Shown here one piece after another: positions 15,763 through 23,526 of a stretch of DNA of 64,000 nt. The DNA is from Flavobacteriaceae bacterium PS02336 (GTDB lineage: Bacteria; Bacteroidota; Bacteroidia; Flavobacteriales; Flavobacteriaceae), in assembly GCA_029960065.1 (NCBI GenBank), contig JASCOF010000001.1, positions 992,001 to 1,056,000 of the forward strand, in the 5' to 3' direction. How positions within the stretch are numbered: position 1 is the first letter of the stretch; each line of letters opens with the position of its first letter. Position numbers and translations under genes: made by a program. Below the pieces are notes generated by a model. It saw only the letters and a list, made by a program, of their open reading frames with translations. It was not told the DNA's origin and did not search any database.

Positions 15763-16347
15763 ATGAAAAGAAATTTCACTATATTTTGTTTGTTTTATGT
15801 GTTCTTTCTAAATGCGCAAAAAAATAGCGATTTAACAATGAAAATTTTGAATAAGAAAATTTTTGAAAATCAAAATGTTGATTTTGTATTAAAAAATAAT
15901 TCAAAAGAAAACTATTATATTTTGATTGATACACTTTTCTTAGCTGATGCAAAATTTGATAACAATTATTTTTTAAATCCCTATTTTGTAGTAGTAGATG
16001 AAAAAAATAATGAGGTTCCTAAAATTTCCGATATATTAGAGAGCAGCAACATAGTTGACATAAAAAACATCAATGAAAGTTTTACTTTGTTAGAAATAAA
16101 AGCAAAGGAAAATCTCCATTTCAAATTGCAATTTAGAATAGAGAGGAATATTAGTTCTAAACAAACAAACTATTTTTTAATTGATAGAAAGAAAAAGTAT
16201 TTCGCATCATTAAAATATAATTTATCAGAGACGTTTGTGGATATGGGCTACGTAAAAAAGAGAATTGAGTCTCTGAAAAAGGAGAATTACAACATATTTA
16301 TAGGAACATTTGAATCAAAAAAGATTCCAATAATTTTTGCTGAGTAA
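15763..16347 (+). CDS. Exported orphan protein, unknown function
   Basis: 194 residues with a signal peptide (MKRNFTIFCLFYVFFLNAQ) and a beta-rich mature part (KIFENQNVDFVLKNNSKENYYILIDTLFL, ENLHFKLQFRIERN) that could be an immunoglobulin-like fold. No family recognised. A degenerate copy of its C-terminal segment lies at 15239-15319, so the locus has undergone duplication. Very AT-rich like its neighbours. Start ATG 15763. Confidence 0.62.
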   Translation: MKRNFTIFCLFYVFFLNAQKNSDLTMKILNKKIFENQNVDFVLKNNSKENYYILIDTLFLADAKFDNNYFLNPYFVVVDEKNNEVPKISDILESSNIVDIKNINESFTLLEIKAKENLHFKLQFRIERNISSKQTNYFLIDRKKKYFASLKYNLSETFVDMGYVKKRIESLKKENYNIFIGTFESKKIPIIFAE

Positions 16348-16426
16348 TTTTTATGAAATATACTAAATTTGAGATCGCAGCTTTTTTATAAAATATTTGA
16401 AAACTATACATTAAAACTTTTGGAAG

Positions 16427-16717
16427 ATGCTCAGTAGTCGAACTAAATTATCTTTGAAGATATTAATTCTCAGTATTATCTCTCTTTTTGCAGTAAGGTC
16501 TTATTTTAGACACTTTGATTCTCAGAGTTTTAAAATACATGATAAGCTAAATACTTATATTTATTACTATGTTGTTTTAATTATACCTGCGCTGTTATTT
16601 CTTGCATATAAACTTGCATATAAAATAGAAAAAGTCAAATATCTTCCTACAGTTAGCTACTTTTTAGCATTTATAAACCTGATACTTATACTGGTTTATT
16701 TCTATTTATTCACTTAA
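16427..16717 (+). CDS. Small membrane protein with three helices, unknown function
   Basis: 96 residues: a basic N terminus (MLSSRTKLSLK), then three hydrophobic segments (about 11-24, 45-66 and 73-95). No family recognised. It lies alone between the exported orphan and the decayed M14 tail. Coding potential rests on the clean membrane pattern and the ATG at 16427. Confidence 0.5.
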   Translation: MLSSRTKLSLKILILSIISLFAVRSYFRHFDSQSFKIHDKLNTYIYYYVVLIIPALLFLAYKLAYKIEKVKYLPTVSYFLAFINLILILVYFYLFT

Positions 16718-16744
16718 TTATAATAAAGATTAATTAATCAATTG

Positions 16745-16783
16745 GTTAATAGACAAGAAACCGTTTTTTGTATTGGGTATTGA
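16745..16783 (+). pseudogene. Decayed copy of the M14 gene's 3' end
   Basis: These 39 bases translate as VNRQETVFCIGY plus stop and match the last 13 codons of the aspartoacylase-like gene (13869-13907, VNKGETVFCIGY plus stop) at 33 of 39 bases and in the same frame. The similarity fades just upstream. It marks the far edge of the orphan-gene patch at 13.9-16.8 kb. Confidence 0.7.
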
Positions 16784-16806
16784 AAATAAATATCTAAATT
16801 AGTTTC

Positions 16807-17247
16807 ATGAAAACACCGTTTTTTCTTATTGCAATTCTGTTTTTACTAATTTCTTGTGAACCACGAGATAGTGAAAACTGCCATTATACTCTTAAAATCA
16901 AAAATAACACCAATACCGTTTTATTTTGGTACGACGCATCGGAACCCAAAATTACTCCTGGAGATATTAGAACAGATCCTTATTACAAACCAATAAAAGC
17001 ATTTGCAGGAAATAATAATACTAAAATTGGTGAAATTCATTTTATTGGCGGCGGCAGGCCATCTTGTATTGAAAGTTTATTTGATAATAAAGAAGAAACG
17101 ATGTATCTATTTCTGTTTGATTCTCTTCAAATTGCAAAAAAAGAATGGAGCGAAGTGGTACGTGATACACTAATAATAAAAAGATTAGATTTAAAGCTAA
17201 AAGAATTAAAAGAGAATAATTTTACTATAGAATTCAATGGCAAATAG
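16807..17247 (+). CDS. Lipoprotein of unknown function
   Basis: 146 residues with a lipoprotein signal ending at LLISCEPRD (Cys 17). The mature part has a Cys pair (SENCHYTL and RPSCIES) and reads as a small beta domain (LKIKNNTNTVLFWYDASEP). No family recognised. It ends just before a strong bidirectional hairpin and converges with pgl. Start ATG 16807. Confidence 0.65.
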   Translation: MKTPFFLIAILFLLISCEPRDSENCHYTLKIKNNTNTVLFWYDASEPKITPGDIRTDPYYKPIKAFAGNNNTKIGEIHFIGGGRPSCIESLFDNKEETMYLFLFDSLQIAKKEWSEVVRDTLIIKRLDLKLKELKENNFTIEFNGK

Positions 17248-17263
17248 TTCTGTCGGTTACTAT

Positions 17264-17312
17264 AAAAAAACGGTTTATATTTTCAATGTAGAAAATATAA
17301 ACCGTTTTTTTT
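17264..17312. terminator. Bidirectional terminator, 21-bp perfect stem
   Basis: 17264-17284 and 17291-17311 are perfect reverse complements around a six-base loop; the stem starts in seven A and ends in seven or more T, so it can work in both directions. It lies between the convergent lipoprotein and pgl genes. Confidence 0.9.
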
Positions 17313-17327
17313 GATATGATTTTTGAC

Positions 17328-18044
17328 TTAATTCTTTCCAGCAGCAACTTTATCAACCAAAAACAATAATTCGCCCGAAACAGGTTTTATCAATTGCATT
17401 GGATATAACGTTGGATTGTAAGCTCCGGTTGTAACTTCTTTCAAAGCGTTGATTTTCTTCTCACCAAAAGCAACTACTACAATTTTTTCTGCTTTATTGA
17501 TTAAAGGAGAGGTAAGCGTAATGCGATACATTTTTTGAGGTGCTAAATAATAAGCGTCAACCCATTTGGTTTGTTCTTCCAAAACTGCTTCACCTGGAAA
17601 AAGAGAAGCCGTATGCCCGTCATCGCCCATACCTAAAAGGATAAGATCGAATTTTCCTTCTTCGCCCAAAACAGTTCTGATCGATTTTTCATATTCAGCT
17701 GCATAATCTTCAGGCGTTACACCGTCTTTATACATTTCAAAAATGTTTTCCTGCGGAATAGGAACGTGGCTTAACAAGGTGGAGTAAGACATTTTAGCAT
17801 TGCTTAAATCATCATTTAACGGAACCCATCTTTCATCGCCCCAAAAGATAAAAACGTTGCTCCAGTCGATTTTATTTTTATAAACATCAGAAGCTAATAA
17901 TTTATAAATTCCTGCTGGAGATGAACCGCCTGTAAGAACAGCTGTAAATTTGCCTTTTGCAGCAATAGCCTTCTGAGCTGATTCTACAAATAGATCGGCA
18001 GCTTTGGTATTAATTTCGTCTGTGTTATTGTATATCTGTACCAT
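17328..18044 (-). CDS. pgl: 6-phosphogluconolactonase
   Basis: 238 residues, DevB/SOL type, cytoplasmic. The family's phosphosugar loop AVLTGGSSPAGIYKLLA is at ~37-53, WGDERWVPL at ~69-77, and LGMGDDGHTASLFPG at ~137-151. It hydrolyses 6-phosphogluconolactone to 6-phosphogluconate, the second step of the oxidative pentose phosphate pathway. It is the last gene of gnd-zwf-pgl, and its ATG (18044) lies inside the 3' end of zwf with a 20-base overlap, so the two are translationally coupled. Confidence 0.95.
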   Translation of the reverse strand: MVQIYNNTDEINTKAADLFVESAQKAIAAKGKFTAVLTGGSSPAGIYKLLASDVYKNKIDWSNVFIFWGDERWVPLNDDLSNAKMSYSTLLSHVPIPQENIFEMYKDGVTPEDYAAEYEKSIRTVLGEEGKFDLILLGMGDDGHTASLFPGEAVLEEQTKWVDAYYLAPQKMYRITLTSPLINKAEKIVVVAFGEKKINALKEVTTGAYNPTLYPMQLIKPVSGELLFLVDKVAAGKN

Positions 18045-19569
18045 TTAAAACTTCTTGTTTTTCTTCTTTAACTTTTTGTGTGTTCGGAATCCAAGCGTGT
18101 CCTTGGCGTGCCAATAATTCATCTGCTTCTTCTGGTCCCCAGCTTCCTGCTTTATAATTTGGAAAATTGGCTGGAGGAGTAGTTTTCCATACCTGCTGGA
18201 TTGTATCAATTGCATCCCAAGCTTCTTCTACCTGATCCCAGCGCATAAATAGGGTAGGATCGCCTAATAAAGCATCGGCAAGTAACGTTTCGTATGCTTC
18301 TGGTGACATGGTTGAGCAGGCGAAATAATCAAAAACCATTTCGGCTGGTCGTAAAGACATTGATAAACCAGGTTTTTTAGTCATGAACTGCAATTTGATG
18401 TCCATTGCCGGCTGAATATTGATAATCAATCGGTTTGGAGTCATTCCTTCTTTTCCATAAGAGAATGCAGAATGCGGTACTGGTTTAAATTGGATAATGA
18501 TAGAAGATTGTTTTTCTTCCATTCTTTTTCCAGAACGCAGGTAAAACGGAATTCCCTGCCATCTCCAGTTGTCCAAATAGATTTTCATTGCCACATAGGT
18601 TTCTGTATTAGAATCTGGTGCAATTCCTTTATCCTCACGGTAACCAGGAACTGCTTTTCCGTTGATTTCTCCCGCATCGTATTGACCTCTTACAATGTAA
18701 TGGTCCACTTCTTCTGGTTTGATACGGCGAATTGATTTTAATACATCTGCTTTACGGTTTCTGATATCATCTGCCGCCAATGAAGCAGGTGCTTCCATAG
18801 CCGTCATGCATAAAATCTGTAGCAGGTGATTCTGAATCATATCTTTTAAAGCACCGACACCTTCATAGAAACCGCCTCGTTCTTCAACGCCCACTTCCTC
18901 TGCTACGGTAATCTGTACAAAATCAATAAAATTACGGCTCCATAAAGGCTCAAACATTGAATTTCCAAAACGGAAAGCCAAAATATTTTGAACGGTTTCT
19001 TTTCCTAAATAATGGTCAATTCTATAAATCTGTTCTTCTTTGAAAGTCTGCGAAAGCATTTCATTCAATTCAATTGCAGAAGCTTTATCGTAACCAAAAG
19101 GTTTTTCGATAATAATACGGTCTTGTTTCGCATTCGCAGCAAGGCCGATTTTTTTGATATTGCTGGAAATTGTTGAGATAAACGAAGGCGTAATCGAAAG
19201 ATAGAAAAGACGATTGGCACGTTCGCCAAAAGCCAGATCAATGTTGTTTATTTTTTCGTTTAATCCGATATAAGATTCTTCTTTGTCAATATCAAGGCTG
19301 TGATAGGTTATATGAGAAAGAAATTTTTCAGTTTCTTTGTCTGAAAGCCCTTTTTTTCTAGAGAAATTATTTAGATTTTCTAAAACATAGGTGCGAAATT
19401 CTTCATCACTTTTTTGAGCTCTACCCAAAGCAATGATCTGAAACTTCTGAGACATACGTCCGTCAAGGTACAGATTTTGAAATGCCGGAAAGAGCTTTCT
19501 CTTTGCCAGATCTCCGGTTCCTCCAAAAATTACGATAATCGTTGGATTTATTTTTTTATTCTTAGTCAT
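18025..19569 (-). CDS. zwf: Glucose-6-phosphate 1-dehydrogenase
   Basis: 514 residues. N-terminal Rossmann motif IVIFGGTGDLAKRKLFPAF (GxxGDLA at 16-22), the active-site RIDHYLGKE near residues 183-191 with the catalytic His, and IIEKPFG for coenzyme/substrate contacts. It oxidises glucose 6-phosphate to 6-phosphogluconolactone with NADP+ (or NAD+). It is the middle gene of the gnd-zwf-pgl operon, 29 bases after gnd. The C-terminal ~15 residues (VKEEKQEVLNGTDIQ) are a polar tail that overlaps pgl. Start ATG 19569. Confidence 0.96.
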   Translation of the reverse strand: MTKNKKINPTIIVIFGGTGDLAKRKLFPAFQNLYLDGRMSQKFQIIALGRAQKSDEEFRTYVLENLNNFSRKKGLSDKETEKFLSHITYHSLDIDKEESYIGLNEKINNIDLAFGERANRLFYLSITPSFISTISSNIKKIGLAANAKQDRIIIEKPFGYDKASAIELNEMLSQTFKEEQIYRIDHYLGKETVQNILAFRFGNSMFEPLWSRNFIDFVQITVAEEVGVEERGGFYEGVGALKDMIQNHLLQILCMTAMEAPASLAADDIRNRKADVLKSIRRIKPEEVDHYIVRGQYDAGEINGKAVPGYREDKGIAPDSNTETYVAMKIYLDNWRWQGIPFYLRSGKRMEEKQSSIIIQFKPVPHSAFSYGKEGMTPNRLIINIQPAMDIKLQFMTKKPGLSMSLRPAEMVFDYFACSTMSPEAYETLLADALLGDPTLFMRWDQVEEAWDAIDTIQQVWKTTPPANFPNYKAGSWGPEEADELLARQGHAWIPNTQKVKEEKQEVLNGTDIQ

Positions 19570-19598
19570 TGTGTGTGGTTGTGTTGTTTTAGTTTTTG

Positions 19599-21008
19599 TT
19601 ATTCAGCCCATTGCGTGTGGAAAACGCCTTCAGCGTCAATACGTTCGTAGGTATGAGCTCCGAAGAAATCACGCTGTGCCTGAATTAGGTTCGTTGGCAG
19701 ATTTGCAGATCTGTAAGCATCAAAATAAGCCAGCGAATTCATTAAGCCTGAAGCAGGAATTCCTTTTGCAGCAGCAAATTGAATCACAGCACGCATTCCA
19801 GCTTGGTTTTCGGTTAGTTTAGAAGCAATTCCAGCATCTAAAAGCAAGTTTGGTAAATCTGATTTTGCTACATATGCTTTTCTGAAATCTTCTAAAATGG
19901 TTGCACGAATAATGCATCCGCCGCGCCATATTTTGGCAACAGTTTCAAGGTTCAATCCGTAATTGTATTCTTTAGAAGCGGTGTGAAGCTGTGCTAATCC
20001 CTGTGCATAAGTGACCACAATTGAAAAGTACAAAGCCGATTTTAAAACCGTAATTGCTTCATCTGCATTTACATCGCTTGGGTTAGAGTTCCAAACTAAT
20101 TTTTGAGCAGCTTCAATTCTTTCTGGTTTGGTTTTTGACATATCACGCATATTAACCGCTGCGTCGATAGTTGGAACCGGAACCTGCAGGTCCATTGCGT
20201 TTTGCGAAGTCCATTTTCCTGTTCCTTTTGATTTTGCCCAATCCGAAATTTTATGAATTAAAAGACTTCCGTCTTTATCTTCTTGTTTTAGGATTTTTCC
20301 AGTGATTTCAATCAGATATGATCTTAAATCATCGGTTTGATTCCATTCTTCAAAAGTTTTCTGAATTGTAGTATCATCTAGATTATAACCTCTTTTCATT
20401 AAGTCATAAATTTCAGAAATCAACTGCATGATACCATATTCGATTCCGTTATGAACCATTTTTACATAGTTTCCAGCAGAACCATTTCCTAGATATTCTA
20501 CACAAGGTTCGCCATCTACTTTTGCTGCAATTGCTTCAAAAATAGGACGCAGTCTTTCGTATGCTTTTTGATCACCGCCCGGCATCATAGCAGGACCGAA
20601 ACGAGCTCCTTTTTCACCGCCCGAAATTCCCATCCCGAAGAAGTGGATTCCTTTTTCAGATAATTCAAGAAATCTTCTGTCAGTATCAGTAAAATAAGTG
20701 TTTCCACCGTCAATTATAATGTCGCCTTTATCTAAATGAGGCAGTAAACTAGCGATGGCGCTGTCAACTGGTTTTCCGGCAGGAACCAATAACATAATAG
20801 CTCTTGGCTGCTGAATAAGCTCCACAAAATGTTTTACATCTGTTGTAGCTTCAATAGTTTGGTCGGCATCGGCTTCTTGTTGAAGAGAGTTGACTTTTTC
20901 GGTGTCTAAGTCTAAACCTGCAGCCGCAAAGTTATGGCTGGCGATATTTAAAAGTAAGTTACGACCCATTACGCCGAGTCCTACAATTCCAAAATCAAAT
21001 TTGCTCAT
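19599..21008 (-). CDS. gnd: 6-phosphogluconate dehydrogenase, decarboxylating
   Basis: 469 residues from ATG 21008. The NADP-binding GIVGLGVMGRN is at 7-17, IIDGGNTYFTDT and FFGMGISGGEKGARFGPAMMPGG form the substrate site, and the all-helical C-terminal domain ends in the ERID..GVFHT.W tail that reaches into the partner subunit's site. It converts 6-phosphogluconate to ribulose 5-phosphate, CO2 and NADPH. A TTG at 21017 extends the frame by three residues but ATG MSKFDFG is the standard start. It leads the operon and has two copies of a 13-bp palindrome upstream. Confidence 0.95.
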   Translation of the reverse strand: MSKFDFGIVGLGVMGRNLLLNIASHNFAAAGLDLDTEKVNSLQQEADADQTIEATTDVKHFVELIQQPRAIMLLVPAGKPVDSAIASLLPHLDKGDIIIDGGNTYFTDTDRRFLELSEKGIHFFGMGISGGEKGARFGPAMMPGGDQKAYERLRPIFEAIAAKVDGEPCVEYLGNGSAGNYVKMVHNGIEYGIMQLISEIYDLMKRGYNLDDTTIQKTFEEWNQTDDLRSYLIEITGKILKQEDKDGSLLIHKISDWAKSKGTGKWTSQNAMDLQVPVPTIDAAVNMRDMSKTKPERIEAAQKLVWNSNPSDVNADEAITVLKSALYFSIVVTYAQGLAQLHTASKEYNYGLNLETVAKIWRGGCIIRATILEDFRKAYVAKSDLPNLLLDAGIASKLTENQAGMRAVIQFAAAKGIPASGLMNSLAYFDAYRSANLPTNLIQAQRDFFGAHTYERIDAEGVFHTQWAE

Positions 21009-21041
21009 AGTTTTCAATTAACTAAATTATTAGAAGAATGT

Positions 21042-21104
21042 TTTTGCAGCAAAAAGTAAGAGAAAGTATGGTAATTCTTTTTCATTCAATATTTTGCAGC
21101 AAAA
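21042..21104 (-). promoter_or_regulatory. Paired 13-bp palindromes upstream of gnd
   Basis: ttttgcagcaaaa occurs at 21042-21054 and 21092-21104. Each is a perfect odd dyad (TTTTGC, centre base, GCAAAA). The centres are 50 bases apart, about five helical turns, both upstream of the gnd ATG. They are good operator candidates for control of the pentose phosphate operon. The rest of the 21018-21370 gap holds one dispersed palindrome (21304-21332) and no gene. Confidence 0.55.
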
Positions 21105-21303
21105 CAAAGTTTATTTTAATCTTACATTTCAAAATGTAGAGCGCTAAGTTAGAGAAAAATGATGAAAAAGAAGGGGTAAAATAGTTCACTTTTGGTCTTT
21201 ATTGTGATACTTTTATAGGTGTTAAAAATACACTTATAGTGCTGTTTTTGAACTCAATCGTTGTATTGAATATTTTTTTTTTGAAATTCTGATAGCTTTC
21301 AAA

Positions 21304-21332
21304 CTTTGTCAAAGTTTCGAACTTTGACAAAG
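21304..21332. repeat. ctttgtcaaagtt palindrome copy
   Basis: 29-base copy of the dispersed palindrome described at 4289-4468, with a cg-containing centre like the 4440 copy. It lies between the convergent-free ends of gnd's upstream region and the antiporter stop. Confidence 0.8.
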
Positions 21333-21370
21333 TTGACTCGTATCATAAAGCTATGTGTTTAAAACAAAAT

Positions 21371-22447
21371 TTAAGGATAAATCATCAAAAACATAAAAGC
21401 AAATAGATTAACCAAAAGCACAACACCATAAACAATATTCGATTTTCCTTTGCTCAGCGAAAGCATTACAGTAAATACAGATAAAGCTAAAAGTACAATA
21501 GATTTTATATCCAGTCCAAGAACAATAGGCATATCCATTGCAATACAAACCGCTGCCACACTCGGAATCGTTAATCCGATACTGGCAAGGGCAGAACCTA
21601 AAGCTAGGTTTAAACTGGTTTGTAATCTGTTTTTTCTCGCCGCAATAATGGCCGCAATGGCTTCAGGCAGTAAAATGATAATAGCGATGATAACTCCGAC
21701 TAAAGATTTCGGAAGGTTATATCCTATAATAATAGTTTCAATAGTAGGCGAGAGGGTTTTCGCTAATAAAACCACAATTCCTAAACTGACCAAAAGAAAA
21801 ATTAAACTGGTATAGAACGTTTTATTATTAATTTCTATAGGATGAGTTTTGGATTCGTCTTCACTCGTTCCATTCGTCAAAAAATATTGACGGTAACCTT
21901 TGGTTTGCGCGAATAAAAATGAACCGTAAATAACCAGACAGGCTATAGAAGCAAAGATCAGCTGAGGCGTTGAATAATAAGAACCGTGAACACTTTCTGT
22001 AAAAGTTGGAAATACCAAAGTGAATACGATAATCGAAATCAGCGAAACCAAACCAATAGTTACAGAAGAAGTCGAGAAATTTTGTTCGTAATGTTTGATG
22101 CTTCCAATAAGAAGACACAATCCAATAATACCGTTCAGAATCAGCATCGTGGCGGCGTAAACGGTGTCTCTAGCCAAGGATGCCGCTTCGGAACCTTCAG
22201 AAAGCATTAAAGAGACAATAATAGAAACTTCAATTACAGTTATGGAAATAGCCAGGATTATGGTTCCGTAAGGTTCTCCCACACGTTCTGCAATAATTTC
22301 AGAATGATGAACGGCCGACATTACGCTGAGAATAAGTAATATACTAGCAGCAATCTGAAAAATACTGCTGTTATCTACAAGTCCGCTAAAAAAAAGAACC
22401 CACGATAAAATCGGAATAATGATGGTCCACTGTAATAATTGTTTCAT
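21371..22447 (-). CDS. Calcium/cation:proton antiporter, CaCA superfamily (ChaA-like)
   Basis: 358 residues with ten or eleven hydrophobic helices in two Na_Ca_ex repeats. The first repeat carries HHSEIIAERVGEPYGTIILAISITVIEVSI and the second IIILLPEAIAAIIAARKNRLQTSLNLALGSALASIGLTIP, the two acidic alpha-repeat helices of this superfamily. The pair E-P-Y-G-T and IEV matches the ChaA branch, which exchanges Ca2+ or Na+/K+ for protons across the inner membrane. The ion is inferred. Start ATG 22447. It stands alone; a GC-rich hairpin (22480-22503) lies in its leader. Confidence 0.86.
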   Translation of the reverse strand: MKQLLQWTIIIPILSWVLFFSGLVDNSSIFQIAASILLILSVMSAVHHSEIIAERVGEPYGTIILAISITVIEVSIIVSLMLSEGSEAASLARDTVYAATMLILNGIIGLCLLIGSIKHYEQNFSTSSVTIGLVSLISIIVFTLVFPTFTESVHGSYYSTPQLIFASIACLVIYGSFLFAQTKGYRQYFLTNGTSEDESKTHPIEINNKTFYTSLIFLLVSLGIVVLLAKTLSPTIETIIIGYNLPKSLVGVIIAIIILLPEAIAAIIAARKNRLQTSLNLALGSALASIGLTIPSVAAVCIAMDMPIVLGLDIKSIVLLALSVFTVMLSLSKGKSNIVYGVVLLVNLFAFMFLMIYP

Positions 22448-22479
22448 TTTTATAATTTTTTAAAATTGATAGCAATAAT

Positions 22480-22503
22480 GCCGATAGGGCCAACAGAATC
22501 GGC
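22480..22503 (-). promoter_or_regulatory. Hairpin in the antiporter leader
   Basis: gccgat (22480-22485) and atcggc (22498-22503) pair around a 12-base loop, 33 bases upstream of the antiporter ATG. The 22448-22698 gap also has a half copy of the ctttgacaaag repeat at 22583-22597 and no gene. It could be an attenuator-like element; I cannot match it to a known riboswitch. Confidence 0.35.
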
Positions 22504-22698
22504 TTTTTTTCTTTTCTGTAAGATAAGGCTTTTATGGCTAAAAATGATGAAAAACTACATTTTTAAGGACTTTTTAAGCTGAAACTTTGACAAAGTTACC
22601 TTCGTGTAGTAGAAACTAGATTTTTTTTAATTCTTTCTAAAGATTAAAAAAATCTATGTTTCTATATCTTTAAAAACTTTACAGTTTCTAATATAAAG

Positions 22699-23034
22699 TT
22701 AAGAATTTCGGATAATTTCCTTTCGGTGTGATTTTCCCCATTTAATCATTTCTTCGATTACGGGAGCAAAAGATTTGCAATACGGTGTAGATTCGTATTT
22801 GACTTGAATTTCGGCATCGCGGTCCTCCGTTCTTTTAATCAGCATGTTCAATTCCATTTCTTTGAGTTCTCTGGAAAGCATTCGGGTTGTAATTCCGGGA
22901 ATACTGCGTTCAATTTCCCTGAAACGATTATTTCCGTTGCAGATTGAATTAATTATTGGTAACCGCCATTTTCCTCCCAAAACATGGAGTGTGTCCTGAA
23001 GTGCTTGTACCTCTTCTTTCTGATTTCTTTCCAT
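22699..23034 (-). CDS. HxlR-family transcriptional regulator
   Basis: 111 residues, one winged HTH of the HxlR/MarR-like type: LQDTLHVLGGKWRLPIINSICNGNNRFREIERSIPGITTRMLSRELKEMELNMLIKR, then the wing (EIQVKYESTPYCKSFAPVIEEMIKWG). The single Cys near the N terminus seen in redox-sensing YodB-type members is not at the usual place, although Cys residues are present at C31 and in PYCKS. Its promoter contains the 17-bp site at 23067-23083, which recurs before the SDR gene, so it probably represses itself and that gene. Start ATG 23034. It is not part of the Kai operon upstream, which has its own 3' end 92 bases away. Confidence 0.88.
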   Translation of the reverse strand: MERNQKEEVQALQDTLHVLGGKWRLPIINSICNGNNRFREIERSIPGITTRMLSRELKEMELNMLIKRTEDRDAEIQVKYESTPYCKSFAPVIEEMIKWGKSHRKEIIRNS

Positions 23035-23066
23035 AACAAAAAGCGCATTAGTTTAGAAATTTTTCT

Positions 23067-23083
23067 GGTTACAAAGTTATACC
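23067..23083 (-). promoter_or_regulatory. Predicted HxlR operator over the hxlR -7 box
   Basis: GGTTACAAAGTTATACC. On the minus strand it contains TAACTTTG, a perfect TAnnTTTG -7 motif, so a bound repressor would block the promoter. With two flanking bases on each side it matches 27325-27345 at 20 of 21 positions. Confidence 0.7.
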
Positions 23084-23126
23084 ATAATTCTAAAATAATG
23101 ACAAAAAGAGCTCAAAATTAAAAGAT

Positions 23127-23525
23127 TTAAGCTTCGATAATGCTCAAGATAGTTTTAGGAATTTCAGCGAAAGCTTCAAAAGAATACGGTTTGATCAAAT
23201 ACGCTTTTACACCAAGATGGTCGCATTTTTCTTTATACGATGGATTAATGCTTGTGGAATATACAAAACACGGAATATCTTTTAATTCATTGGTATTCAG
23301 GATCTGCTGTAAAGCTTCAATACCATCAATAATAGGCATATTGATATCGGTTAAAATAACATCAGGATTTTCGTTTGCTTTTAGATAATTCAGTAATTCT
23401 TCGCCATTCGCCACAAGGCTCACTTTGCTAAAACTTGGATTATTGGTAAAAGTTTCAGTGATAACATCTGCGTCATCCATGTCATCTTCTGCAATTACGA
23501 TATGTAAATTATATTTTTGTGGCAT
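23127..23525 (-). CDS. Single-domain response regulator (Rcp1/CheY-like)
   Basis: 132 residues, a receiver domain alone. The acidic pocket is EDD at ~14-16, the phospho-acceptor Asp is in DVILTDINMP (about residue 58-60), and the conserved Lys is in AYLIKPY. Receivers of this size with DDADVITETF are typical partners of phytochrome- and PAS-type kinases. It is the last gene of kaiC-kaiB-kaiB-HK-RR; its ATG (23525) is directly at the end of the kinase gene, so the kinase is its likely phosphate donor. Output target unknown because there is no DNA-binding domain. Confidence 0.9.
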   Translation of the reverse strand: MPQKYNLHIVIAEDDMDDADVITETFTNNPSFSKVSLVANGEELLNYLKANENPDVILTDINMPIIDGIEALQQILNTNELKDIPCFVYSTSINPSYKEKCDHLGVKAYLIKPYSFEAFAEIPKTILSIIEA

Positions 23526-23526
23526 T

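Noticed and set aside
14050..16717. Polymorphic toxin/immunity locus
   Set aside because: The small orphan genes resemble immunity-type cargo, but there is no Rhs, VgrG, LXG or other toxin gene in the patch.
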